Positions 12,876-20,321 of a stretch of 28,312 bases of DNA are shown here, piece after piece. This DNA is from a virus, in the IMG/VR virus record IMGVR_UViG_3300008267_010527, positions 1 through 28,312 of that record; one strand, written 5' to 3'. Numbering within the stretch: the stretch's first letter is position 1; the number at the start of each line of letters is the position of its first letter. Both the position numbers and the translations under genes were made by a program. Below the pieces are notes generated by a model, which was not told the origin of the DNA, did no database searches, and was given only the letters and a program-made list of their open reading frames with translations.

Positions 12876-13406
12876 TTATTTCCACCAATCTTCCCAAGGA
12901 AATACAATCCATACCGGATCGTCTGATTTATTAATTGTTACAGCTGAATAATTTACATCCAATTTGCTTTTACTACTTTCGTTGTCGTACAAACAGGCCA
13001 CACGCACATTGTTGCCCCAGACTTCTTTCCAGCGCCGGTCTTTGGGGAAACAACTACTCATCCAGTCTTCGCGGATCCAGTTGAGGGTCGCTCCAGAATC
13101 ATTGATATCATCCACGATAAGAATGCGTTTCCTACCGTCATCGGATGTCATTGGATCAAAATCTCTGTGACCAAAAGCATCTTCGGCCATCCAAAGATTG
13201 CTTTCCTGCTCTGCACCATCACGTAGGCTTACTTTGAGACATTCCATTCTGCAACCGAGATATTGGCTGATCAGATTGGCCGGAACCAGACCGCCACGTG
13301 TGAGTCCTACCACATAGTCTGGACGCCAGGCGTCTATGTGTAGTTGTCGTAGAATTTCTTGCGTTTGGCATTCCACGTCCTGCCAAGTGTGATAGATTTT
13401 TTTCAT
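12876..13406 (-). CDS. Purine-type phosphoribosyltransferase
   Basis: Type I PRTase fold: VVGLTRGGLVPANLI (32-46) is the pyrophosphate loop region and RILIVDDINDSGATL (94-108) is the PRPP-binding motif. The family (Gpt/HPRT-like) joins a purine base to PRPP, making a nucleotide. In a phage making 7-deazaguanine bases, salvage of a (deaza)purine to a nucleotide is an attractive role but unproved. It starts a transcription unit: TTGCAA-17-TATAAT lies immediately upstream, only 5 nt before the ATG and without a Shine-Dalgarno. Confidence 0.85.
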   Translation of the reverse strand: MKKIYHTWQDVECQTQEILRQLHIDAWRPDYVVGLTRGGLVPANLISQYLGCRMECLKVSLRDGAEQESNLWMAEDAFGHRDFDPMTSDDGRKRILIVDDINDSGATLNWIREDWMSSCFPKDRRWKEVWGNNVRVACLYDNESSKSKLDVNYSAVTINKSDDPVWIVFPWEDWWK

Positions 13407-13411
13407 ACTTA

Positions 13412-13440
13412 ATTATACACTACTTGTGAAAAGATTGCAA
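13412..13440 (-). promoter_or_regulatory. Sigma70-type promoter before the phosphoribosyltransferase gene
   Basis: TTGCAA (13435-13440), 17 nt, perfect TATAAT (13412-13417) on the minus strand. The -10 box ends 5 nt before the ATG, so the message would be leaderless or nearly so. Confidence 0.6.
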
Positions 13441-14343
13441 CTATTTAGATCGATGTGCAACAATTTTGGTCATGCCTTCGGCAAAAGTCCTGGGTTGATA
13501 CTCGGGCCAAATTGTTCGTAGTTTGCTAATGTCAGGTCTGCGTGTGACCGTACTGCCGGGCAAGCCGGGTTTCAATGTCCACTTGGCCTCAGGGTGGCCC
13601 ATGGCCTTGGCAATGATATCAGCTGCATCTGGTATAGAAGTTTCTGCATCCGTGCCAATGTTGATCACTTGGCGTGTGGTATGATTGGCACAATAGATGG
13701 TGGCCGCGATACCATCTTCCACGTAACAAAAACTGCGAGTTTCATGGCTGCCGGTGACTTCGAACGTGCCCAAATCAATCTTGGCCATTTGATCAGCAAT
13801 AAAATGTCCAGCCTTGCTGTCCTCGCCATAGATGTTGAAATATCTGCAGATTACCCAGGGCAATTCGCTGTTGGTCAAATAGTTTTCGCTGGTGATTTTG
13901 GCCAGTCTATAACTCCAACGAGCATTGTGTATGTTCTTGACAACCACATCTGTGTTTTCTGGTGTAGGGCTTGTAGGATCGTCACTGACAATCTCACTGC
14001 TACTGGCATAGATCAATTTGTTCAGTTGTGTTTGTTGCTGTGCAAATTCAAATACTCGTACATCTGTGATAAAGTTGTTGGTCAAGACCTCGGTGGGACG
14101 TTCGTAAAAGTTCTTGGTACCGTTGATGGCTGCATAATGATAGATCTGATCAAAGTCTCGGGGCAATTGATCAAATGCTGTGGCCGACAACAGGTCTACT
14201 TTTGACCAAACATCACAGGGCGGAATTGTGGAACTACGGCTGTGATTATCTATGGCCCAGACTATATTGTCAACATCTTGCTTGAGTTGACGACAGATTT
14301 CTGTGCCCAACAGCCCACTTGCGCCAGTCACTAGTATTTTCAT
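13441..14343 (-). CDS. NAD-dependent epimerase/dehydratase (extended SDR)
   Basis: Extended SDR enzyme of 300 residues acting on a nucleotide sugar. The dinucleotide motif GASGLLG is at 7-13, the catalytic Ser is in YASSSEI (112-118), and the catalytic pair is Tyr145/Lys149 (SYRLAK). RYFNIYG further on is typical of sugar-nucleotide epimerases/dehydratases. The substrate cannot be read from sequence. It is the last gene of the coupled run that begins with queD and overlaps the preceding gene by 4 nt. A 34-nt gap with a promoter separates it from the next gene. Confidence 0.88.
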   Translation of the reverse strand: MKILVTGASGLLGTEICRQLKQDVDNIVWAIDNHSRSSTIPPCDVWSKVDLLSATAFDQLPRDFDQIYHYAAINGTKNFYERPTEVLTNNFITDVRVFEFAQQQTQLNKLIYASSSEIVSDDPTSPTPENTDVVVKNIHNARWSYRLAKITSENYLTNSELPWVICRYFNIYGEDSKAGHFIADQMAKIDLGTFEVTGSHETRSFCYVEDGIAATIYCANHTTRQVINIGTDAETSIPDAADIIAKAMGHPEAKWTLKPGLPGSTVTRRPDISKLRTIWPEYQPRTFAEGMTKIVAHRSK

Positions 14344-15113
14344 TTGTTGAATTTCTCGTTGTCGTTGATTACACTTTGAATTAGACCAACATCAATGTCC
14401 AGTCGCTTGATCAAATTGTTCCAGGCACTGGTATCCTTGGGCAAGCAGTGTCCGCCATAGCCACGTGTGTTTTTATTGGCCATCAAGTAGGCCTTGTTGA
14501 TACAATCACGTTTAGTTATAGCATTGTATACATTCATGTAGTTGGCACCCAACCGGTTGCACACTTCATAGGTGATGTTGGCAAATGTGACCTGCATGGC
14601 GTGATGCACATTGTTGAAATACTTGACCACTTCAGATTCAGTGGGACTCACACAAGACACCTGCTTGGGATAAGGACCGTGTATTTTTTTGATCGTTTCG
14701 TAGTCGGCTTCACGTGTGCTACCAATGATCAACAGATCATGATTGTGTATAAAGTCGGCTAACGCTGTCTTGGCACGCAAGAATTCTGGCACATTGCAGA
14801 TATGCAGTTTGGGAAACTCAGCACTGAGACGATCGGTAGTGCCAGGAATCACTGTGCTCTTGATAGCTATGAGTCCAGCATAGTCGGCTTGATCAAGCTG
14901 GCTGATGACCTGTTCTACGATACTGACATCACAGTCGCCATTGGGCAACTGATTGGTCGGCACACTGACAAACACCACGTCAGTGTTTAACACATCGGCC
15001 AATTCGCTTTCTGGATAGGCTGGATCAAAAAAGCTCATGTTGTGACCCAAATATTCCAGACCTTCATACACAGCGGATCCCACTGTGCCACGTCCTATGA
15101 TGCCAACTCTCAT
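14340..15113 (-). CDS. Short UDP-glucose/GDP-mannose dehydrogenase
   Basis: Rossmann motif GIIGRGTVG (4-12), PEFLRAKTA (109-117), KYFNN (164-168) and the catalytic cysteine in YGGHCLPKD (Cys223) are all present. At 257 residues it ends soon after the active site and lacks the C-terminal nucleotide-binding domain of the usual 390-450 residue enzymes. Either it is a compact phage form or it uses a partner for substrate binding; the reading frame itself shows no damage. It overlaps its neighbours by 4 nt on both sides. The full-length family member at 10184 keeps the C-terminal domain. Confidence 0.82.
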   Translation of the reverse strand: MRVGIIGRGTVGSAVYEGLEYLGHNMSFFDPAYPESELADVLNTDVVFVSVPTNQLPNGDCDVSIVEQVISQLDQADYAGLIAIKSTVIPGTTDRLSAEFPKLHICNVPEFLRAKTALADFIHNHDLLIIGSTREADYETIKKIHGPYPKQVSCVSPTESEVVKYFNNVHHAMQVTFANITYEVCNRLGANYMNVYNAITKRDCINKAYLMANKNTRGYGGHCLPKDTSAWNNLIKRLDIDVGLIQSVINDNEKFNK

Positions 15114-15526
15114 TTGTAATCTCCTGCAATGATTGATTCTACTCGGTATGTGTCGCTTTCGTAGTCCTCGCCACCTCTGGGACCTTCAGCAAAGGCAATG
15201 AATGTACAACCATGTTCACCTGCACGCATGGCATGTATTTCGTTGGGTTCGCTGATGATCATGTCGCCGTGTATGGCTGTGAACATGTGTGTTGGTTCAG
15301 CTGAATCTAGCGGTCGGCTGTAGTAGTTCAAACTGCCATTCAACACTAATGTATATTGTGTGGTCAATTTGTGATAGTGATTGCCACGCACAGCCTTGGG
15401 TGCGTTGGTTATGATGCAACCATGATTGATGGTGCGTGCATAGAACATGTCAGTGATGGTACCACGTTCATCGGTGAATTGTCCCAGGCCTCGTTCGGCA
15501 TTGTGATTGATATTGTAGTGTTTCAT
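15110..15526 (-). CDS. Cupin sugar isomerase-like (FdtA/WxcM type)
   Basis: Small single-domain cupin of 138 residues: FTDERGTITDMFYA (17-30) resembles the N-terminal strand of dTDP-sugar 3,4-ketoisomerases and RmlC-like proteins, and RGNHYHKLTTQYTLVLNGSL (47-66) is the cupin motif 1, with metal-ligand-type histidines His50 and His52. Role inferred: isomerisation or epimerisation of a 4-keto nucleotide sugar. It lies between the C-methyltransferase and the short dehydrogenase in one coupled operon, overlapping both. Confidence 0.75.
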   Translation of the reverse strand: MKHYNINHNAERGLGQFTDERGTITDMFYARTINHGCIITNAPKAVRGNHYHKLTTQYTLVLNGSLNYYSRPLDSAEPTHMFTAIHGDMIISEPNEIHAMRAGEHGCTFIAFAEGPRGGEDYESDTYRVESIIAGDYK

Positions 15527-16749
15527 AAGGAAAGAAATCTTGTGCGAGGATTGATATTTAGTATGACTTCACGCAGGGCTGAACTAATGTTCCAACTCAG
15601 CATGAGTGCGTAGGGATTTTCGTAACTAGCAAATTCTTCGTCGCTGACAATGGGTATGCGTGTGAGCGGAGTGTACTTGCCTTGCTTGTGACTGCTGGCA
15701 TCTGTGATACAACGGATCACTGTGGCATCAAGTCCATGCCAACGCAACCAAGTATTGGCCTTGGCAGCAGCACCCACACCAATTACCACAGCATTAGGTT
15801 CTTTTTCCAGCAGTTGATAAAAGCCACTCAGCCATTCAGCCCGTTGTCTTTGGAAGACACCCTGCAGGATCTGATAAAATTCTGGATTGAACAAGCCAAC
15901 CTGTGTTTCTCGTTGTATGGCCTCTTGTACTTTGGCTGGCATGTCAGCACCAGTGTCCAAGCGAGCAAACACTCGCAAACTGCCGCCATGATAATTGACC
16001 ACATCAAAATCTGTTATTTCGAGGCCAGCTTGTTTCAAAATATTCCAAGCACTTTTTATTGTAAAATAGGAGGGATGCTCGTGATAGACCATGTCAGTGA
16101 ATCGACCGCTTTCGATCATGCTCAACCAATAAGGCACTTCAAACACAAATATCCCAGTGGTACTCAGGACCTTGGACACAGCTCGGGCAAATGCCACAGG
16201 ATCGTTGGCATGATTGAACACATTGTTGGCCATGATCACATCAGCCAAGCCCATGCGTTGGGCTATGTCCTTGGCCACCGGCTCACAAAACAAGGCCGGC
16301 ATAACTTCTACACCGCGTTCTTTGGCAATACGACACATGTCCATGCTGGGATCAATACCGATGGCACGTGTACCATCTGCACGGAATTGATCAATCAAGT
16401 AGCCATCGTTGCTGCCAACTTCAATGGCCAACTTGATTGCACCCACACGAGATTGTACAGTGTTGGCGTACTCGTCCCAGTGGGTCCTGGCTGTTTGACT
16501 GTTGCTGGAAGTATAACTGTAATTGTAAAGACTGTAACGATCTTGTGCGTCACTGAGATATCTCAACTGTAACATGCCGCTGTCAGGATTCAACCAGACT
16601 TGCAAAGGAAACACCGGTTCACTGAGATGCAGTTGATCCGGTGCTATGAACGTGTCGGCATAGGCATGCTGGCCAAAATCCAAGACCTTGACCACTGGCT
16701 CACCGGTAATCAAGCAGGTTGTTATGAGTTGACTTTCAGTTATTTTCAT
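15523..16749 (-). CDS. Nucleotide-sugar C-methyltransferase
   Basis: The 408-residue protein has the three-part layout of NDP-hexose C-methyltransferases: an N-terminal small domain starting near Cys12, a central SAM domain with EVGSNDG (110-116) and GIDPS (131-135), and a C-terminal domain with a Rossmann-like VIGVGAAAKANTWL. The family signatures YHEHPSYFT (222-230) and YHGGSLR (253-259) are clear. These enzymes methylate carbon 3 of 4-keto-6-deoxy sugars. The N-terminal zinc cysteines are only partly kept. Together with the cupin and epimerase it indicates a branched or methylated deoxysugar. Confidence 0.88.
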   Translation of the reverse strand: MKITESQLITTCLITGEPVVKVLDFGQHAYADTFIAPDQLHLSEPVFPLQVWLNPDSGMLQLRYLSDAQDRYSLYNYSYTSSNSQTARTHWDEYANTVQSRVGAIKLAIEVGSNDGYLIDQFRADGTRAIGIDPSMDMCRIAKERGVEVMPALFCEPVAKDIAQRMGLADVIMANNVFNHANDPVAFARAVSKVLSTTGIFVFEVPYWLSMIESGRFTDMVYHEHPSYFTIKSAWNILKQAGLEITDFDVVNYHGGSLRVFARLDTGADMPAKVQEAIQRETQVGLFNPEFYQILQGVFQRQRAEWLSGFYQLLEKEPNAVVIGVGAAAKANTWLRWHGLDATVIRCITDASSHKQGKYTPLTRIPIVSDEEFASYENPYALMLSWNISSALREVILNINPRTRFLSL

Positions 16750-17603
16750 TGTTGTCTTACCATTTGTGGTTGGCCTGAGTCATCTAATGCTATTGCAAAT
16801 TGACCAGTTTGGCCATTGGGATCATTTTCTCTCATGCGTTGCCAAGGATCTTGTTTGCCAACCAAAACATTGTTGAAATAAGTCAGGTCCAGTTTCATCA
16901 GGTCCATATAGGCTGCCAATTTGCTTAGATCCGCTTGTCGCCATTGAGCAAAAGCAGTGTGATGAAAGTCTCGGGGATCGCTAGGGTTCCCTTCAAAATA
17001 CTGTTTGAGTTTGGCCGTTTCGTCGGCACTACGTCCGGTAAGGTCCGGGCGGTCGTGTGTTACATACACATCAATGATCTTCATGATGTCTAAAAAATAT
17101 GCCAGTTGACTGACCTCGGCATCCACCAACTGATGGCGGCTGAGATATCCTGTGATTTCACGCCATTCAGCTGGCATGATAGGAAAGATGCTGTAAGGAT
17201 GTTCGTTGTGCGCATGTACCTTTAACAGTCGAAATTCGCCTGTGCATTCTCTGATGCGTTGATCCCAATCGTGGGTTTCCATGATAGCATCATCACTCCA
17301 ACACATCAACCAATCTGCATCAGCATGGCCAGCTAACGTATCAAAGTAACGATTAAGCCCGGCATACCCCAAGGGCTCAAATTCAACGGCCATGTAATTG
17401 GCATTGACTTCATCCAATCTAGGCTGGATCACTGTGGTAAAATGTTTCTGGCCTATCAAATCATTGTTGTCAATGCCAATCAGGAACTGTATACTGTCAA
17501 GATCCTTGGCCAGATCCAATAGACCGAACACGCTGGCACTGAGACCATCAGTGCGTTTGTGTGTAGGCAATAATACTGCTATGTTGTATTCACGTTTTTT
17601 CAT
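16746..17603 (-). CDS. Glycosyltransferase, GT-A (family 2-like)
   Basis: IAVLLPTHKRTDGL (8-21) is the first strand of a GT-A fold, GIDNNDL (43-49) follows, and WLMCWSDDAIM (98-108) holds the DxD-equivalent SDD (103-105) that binds the metal-nucleotide sugar. The C-terminal half (about 130-285) is not recognised. It presumably transfers one of the sugars made by the neighbouring enzymes; acceptor unknown. It starts 14 nt inside the end of the SDR gene and overlaps the C-methyltransferase gene by 4 nt. Confidence 0.82.
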   Translation of the reverse strand: MKKREYNIAVLLPTHKRTDGLSASVFGLLDLAKDLDSIQFLIGIDNNDLIGQKHFTTVIQPRLDEVNANYMAVEFEPLGYAGLNRYFDTLAGHADADWLMCWSDDAIMETHDWDQRIRECTGEFRLLKVHAHNEHPYSIFPIMPAEWREITGYLSRHQLVDAEVSQLAYFLDIMKIIDVYVTHDRPDLTGRSADETAKLKQYFEGNPSDPRDFHHTAFAQWRQADLSKLAAYMDLMKLDLTYFNNVLVGKQDPWQRMRENDPNGQTGQFAIALDDSGQPQMVRQQ

Positions 17604-18228
17604 TGGGCACTAGAGTGATTTGTGTTAATTTGTTTTGCACAGCAGTTTCTATGACCTTGGCCACATCATCGGCCTCCAGACTGAGAGATTGTGCATATAT
17701 CTGTTCGATCTCCTGATCAGTCTTGGCGCCTTGATAGTTTTGTTTCAGCATGTTGGTCTTGATTTTGCCAGGACAGATTTCTGTAAACAAAATTTCAGGA
17801 AATTCACGTCTCAAGGTCTGCATGCTGTATCGCAGGGCGGCCTTGCTGGCAGTGTAAAAAATATTTAGGGCTATAGGATCTTCGATATTGTAACTGGTCA
17901 CAAACACAAATTGACCCTGTGATCGTTGTTTCACATACTGTTTGGCCAACAACAGGGCACCTGTAAAGTTTACTGAGACCTGCTGACTTTGATTTTCACA
18001 GGTGTTATTAAGCCATCCTAGATAGGCTCCAGCATTGGCACCAGCACAGTTTATGACCACATCATATTGGCCAAGATCGTATTGATCAATCTGTTCAAAG
18101 TTGCCAAGATCCAGTTCGGCACGAGCAGGAGCATACACTCGATTTTGATCGCTTAACCTACGTATCACAGCTTGGCCAACTCCACTGCTTCCACCTGTGA
18201 CTAGGATCTTCAAAGAATTATGCTTCAT
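17590..18228 (-). CDS. Short-chain dehydrogenase/reductase
   Basis: Classical SDR of 212 residues: TGGSSGVG (11-18) binds NAD(P), NCAG is at 60-63, and the catalytic triad is Ser112, Tyr125 and Lys129 (YTASK). The ATG at 18228 is chosen because the start then sits at residue 6 before the first strand and overlaps the queD stop by only 11 nt; upstream in-frame starts lie inside queD. The substrate is unknown; in this operon a keto sugar is likely. Confidence 0.85.
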   Translation of the reverse strand: MKHNSLKILVTGGSSGVGQAVIRRLSDQNRVYAPARAELDLGNFEQIDQYDLGQYDVVINCAGANAGAYLGWLNNTCENQSQQVSVNFTGALLLAKQYVKQRSQGQFVFVTSYNIEDPIALNIFYTASKAALRYSMQTLRREFPEILFTEICPGKIKTNMLKQNYQGAKTDQEIEQIYAQSLSLEADDVAKVIETAVQNKLTQITLVPNEKT

Positions 18229-18667
18229 AGACTGCACTGTTGGCTCCATGTTCGGCACATTCAACTCTGACGCAATAGCAACGATTGTTGGTCTTTATCT
18301 TGATCAGTTGATCTGCAAAGTTGAAAGCATGTTCGGCAAACTTTTCTGCACCCACACCTTCGAACATTCTGATCTCTGCCAGGCCCAGGGCTTGTAATTC
18401 TTCAAACTTGGACAAATAAGGATCTGCATGATCCAAGGCCAATTTGTGATCAAAGTGATCTTCCAGCCATGCTTTTAGTTCTTTGAGACTACCAAAGTCC
18501 ACGGCCCAATTTTTATTGTCTAATTGATCACAACCAAATGTGAATGTAAATGCCAGGCTGTATCCATGCAACAGATGACAGTGACTGTGATCGGCATTGG
18601 GTTGTCGAAATACTGCTGAAAGACCAATGTTGTGTCCGTAGTGTTTTGTTGAGTAATACTTTGCCAT
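18218..18667 (-). CDS. queD: 6-carboxytetrahydropterin synthase QueD (PTPS family)
   Basis: Makes 6-carboxy-5,6,7,8-tetrahydropterin from 7,8-dihydroneopterin triphosphate, the product of FolE. The catalytic region reads DHSHCHLLHGYSL (26-38): Cys30 is the catalytic cysteine and His34 one zinc ligand. The next ligand of the usual HGH is Tyr36, a departure from the family pattern. VDFGSLKELK (56-65) and the C-terminal VRVECAEHGANSAVY (133-147) fit PTPS proteins. Length 149 aa. AGGAG stands 8 nt before the ATG and a good promoter lies just upstream. First gene of the sugar operon that runs to 13441. Confidence 0.88.
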   Translation of the reverse strand: MAKYYSTKHYGHNIGLSAVFRQPNADHSHCHLLHGYSLAFTFTFGCDQLDNKNWAVDFGSLKELKAWLEDHFDHKLALDHADPYLSKFEELQALGLAEIRMFEGVGAEKFAEHAFNFADQLIKIKTNNRCYCVRVECAEHGANSAVYEA

Positions 18668-18686
18668 TGTTATTCTCCTATGTTAG

Positions 18687-18715
18687 ATTATAGCATAGGC
18701 GGCAGAATTTGTCTA
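18687..18715 (-). promoter_or_regulatory. Sigma70-type promoter of queD and sugar operon
   Basis: TAGACA (18710-18715), 17 nt, TATAAT (18687-18692), preceded by TGC as an extended -10, on the minus strand. It overlaps the tail of the damaged HIT reading frame. Confidence 0.75.
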
Positions 18716-19044
18716 GCGGGATGACGCCATAAGACCGCTGTAATACTATTTACGATAGTTACCTTTGCCGGGTATGGATACATCACCGTTTGGCCAGCGG
18801 CCTCACCTGAATTGTAACCAATGTTAAATCCATCACACAGACCTTCGTGTACCATAGCGTTGCCGTCGGCCAAGGCATCTTCCATAGCCCGGGCTATGTG
18901 ATTGGGATGGTCATCCTTGGGAACATACAATCTGTGACCTGGTGTACAGGGATAACGATCCAGAAAGACTATTGTATCAGATTTTACTTCTACTACATTG
19001 TCCCATGGTGCTATGCCCGCGGCTTGTGCTTCACGCAAGTTCAT
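18688..19044 (-). pseudogene. HIT-family protein with internal deletion and frameshift
   Basis: The first 90 residues look like an intact HIT (nucleotide hydrolase/transferase) domain: VVFLDR-type strand, YPCTPGHRLYVPK (31-43) and NIGYNSGEAAGQTVMYP (74-90). The catalytic HxHxH and the following IPR segment are absent. After MYP the frame continues as unrelated sequence to 18688, while another frame immediately reads IPGKGNYRK-stop (ending near 18742), the usual C-terminal end of HIT proteins. The simplest reading is a deletion of roughly 60-70 bp, not a multiple of three, that removed the active site. It could be a real pseudogene or an assembly fault. It starts 14 nt inside the glycosylase gene. 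Confidence 0.7.
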
Positions 19045-19462
19045 AAATTTCCTCTTTGAGATAACGAATCAGTTCTTTGTCTGTGGGTGTTACTCGGTAA
19101 TTGTTCTTGAAGAAGATTTCATAACTGTCCGACCCGTATTTTCCAATACCATACAGTTTGTCAGCTTGGTTGCCATCCCATTCTTCAAAATCCAGGGTCA
19201 TTTGTGTGAGCCGATCATAGCGACGATTGACCATGCCCAGACTCCAGATCACATCACGCACCTCGTCTGGAGTGGCCTGCAGGAATGAGTAAGGTGTAGG
19301 CCATTTACTCCAAAACACAGGTGCCACAGTCTTGACAGGTTTACGGCCTGTTTGGTTCAGCATGATCACAGCGGTCATGTGTTGCCAGGCCGCATTAACC
19401 CCCTCCAAGCCATCGGGCAACTGCTGTTGCACCATGAGATCATCGCGGAGTGGTTGGATCAT
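19031..19462 (-). CDS. MBD4-like HhH-GPD DNA glycosylase
   Basis: A 143-residue single-domain base-excision enzyme resembling the glycosylase domain of MBD4. MTAVIMLNQTG (29-39) matches the ATIFLNRTSG helix, PVFWSKWPTPYSFLQATPDEVRDV spans the next helices, LYGIGKYGSDSYEIF (103-117) is the helix-hairpin-helix, and VTPTDKELIRY (124-134) holds the catalytic Asp128. No iron-sulfur cysteines. MBD4 removes T or U from G mismatches; the phage substrate may be deaminated or damaged bases. Translated from the folE message (ATGA overlap), which links it to 7-deazaguanine synthesis. Confidence 0.85.
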   Translation of the reverse strand: MIQPLRDDLMVQQQLPDGLEGVNAAWQHMTAVIMLNQTGRKPVKTVAPVFWSKWPTPYSFLQATPDEVRDVIWSLGMVNRRYDRLTQMTLDFEEWDGNQADKLYGIGKYGSDSYEIFFKNNYRVTPTDKELIRYLKEEIYELA

Positions 19463-20292
19463 CTAGGAGCAAACTCTTGTTGCAGTTTGATATTGTCCAT
19501 GAAGTCTTTCTTGGTGCCAGGATCAGTACGGAATGCACCTTTGAGAACCGTGGTCTGGGTCAGGCTTGAGTGTGCCATGATGCCACGATTCTCACAGCAA
19601 CCGTGTGTGGCTTGGATATACACGCCAATGTTTTCGCTGTCAGTGGCTCGGGCAATCTCTCTAGCAATGTCGTTGGCTAGTTCTTCCTGGAGAGTGCCAC
19701 GCCTAGCGCACCACTGAGCAATACGAGTATACTTGCTAAGGCCAATAAGTTTGTTGGCAGCAATGATACCAATATAAGCCACCCCAGATACAGGCTGGTG
19801 ATGATGACTACACATACTACGCAATTCACTTCTAACAACCAACATTCCTTCATATCTGTCCTCACTATCGTTGGGAAAAGCAGTGGCATCGGGTCTGTGT
19901 TCATACCTACCTGCCATGATTTCATTGAAATACATCTTGGCCAGTCTATGTGCCGTGCCACGACTGTTGGGATCTGTTTCGCGATCAATCAACAGGCTGT
20001 CTAATACTTTTTCGAATGCCGCAGTGGCTTCGATGATCAACTGTTCACGCTCACGATCAGTTTTGATGAACTCACTGATGTTGTCGCCGGCCCAAAAACG
20101 TTTGCCACTAGCTCGCATGTTTTCTCTGATTACTTGGCTAAGTGGTCGACCTTGATCAACTACAGCATCTTCATAGCCGGGATGATATGGTGCTTCTGCC
20201 ACTATGCGGCTTTGTTTTAAGGTGTCAAATGTTTGTTGGCTGGCATTATTTTTCACTGCATTCTCTCTGTCTTCACTTGTAAATGTTGTCAT
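19459..20292 (-). CDS. folE: GTP cyclohydrolase I, FolE type
   Basis: Converts GTP to 7,8-dihydroneopterin triphosphate, the first step of both folate and 7-deazaguanine synthesis. Zinc ligands Cys161, His164 and Cys232 (MCSHHHQP, HGCCENRG) have the same spacing as Cys110/His113/Cys181 of E. coli FolE. GIIAANKLIGLSKYTRI is the conserved core. At 277 residues it carries about 50 extra N-terminal residues (rich in polar and charged amino acids) of unknown role. ATG at 20292 has AAAAGGAAA upstream; CTAAATA and TATAAT boxes stand before it. With queD and queE it supplies the deazaguanine pathway. Confidence 0.95.
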   Translation of the reverse strand: MTTFTSEDRENAVKNNASQQTFDTLKQSRIVAEAPYHPGYEDAVVDQGRPLSQVIRENMRASGKRFWAGDNISEFIKTDREREQLIIEATAAFEKVLDSLLIDRETDPNSRGTAHRLAKMYFNEIMAGRYEHRPDATAFPNDSEDRYEGMLVVRSELRSMCSHHHQPVSGVAYIGIIAANKLIGLSKYTRIAQWCARRGTLQEELANDIAREIARATDSENIGVYIQATHGCCENRGIMAHSSLTQTTVLKGAFRTDPGTKKDFMDNIKLQQEFAPR

Positions 20293-20303
20293 GGTTTCCT
20301 TTT

Positions 20304-20321
20304 ATTATACAGGTTATTTAG
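20304..20321 (-). promoter_or_regulatory. Promoter region of folE (CTAAATA plus TATAAT)
   Basis: CTAAATA (20315-20321) overlaps the upstream stop, followed by TGTATAAT (20304-20309) and a ribosome binding site. Either a late-type or an extended -10 promoter could start here; no clear -35 seen. Confidence 0.45.
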
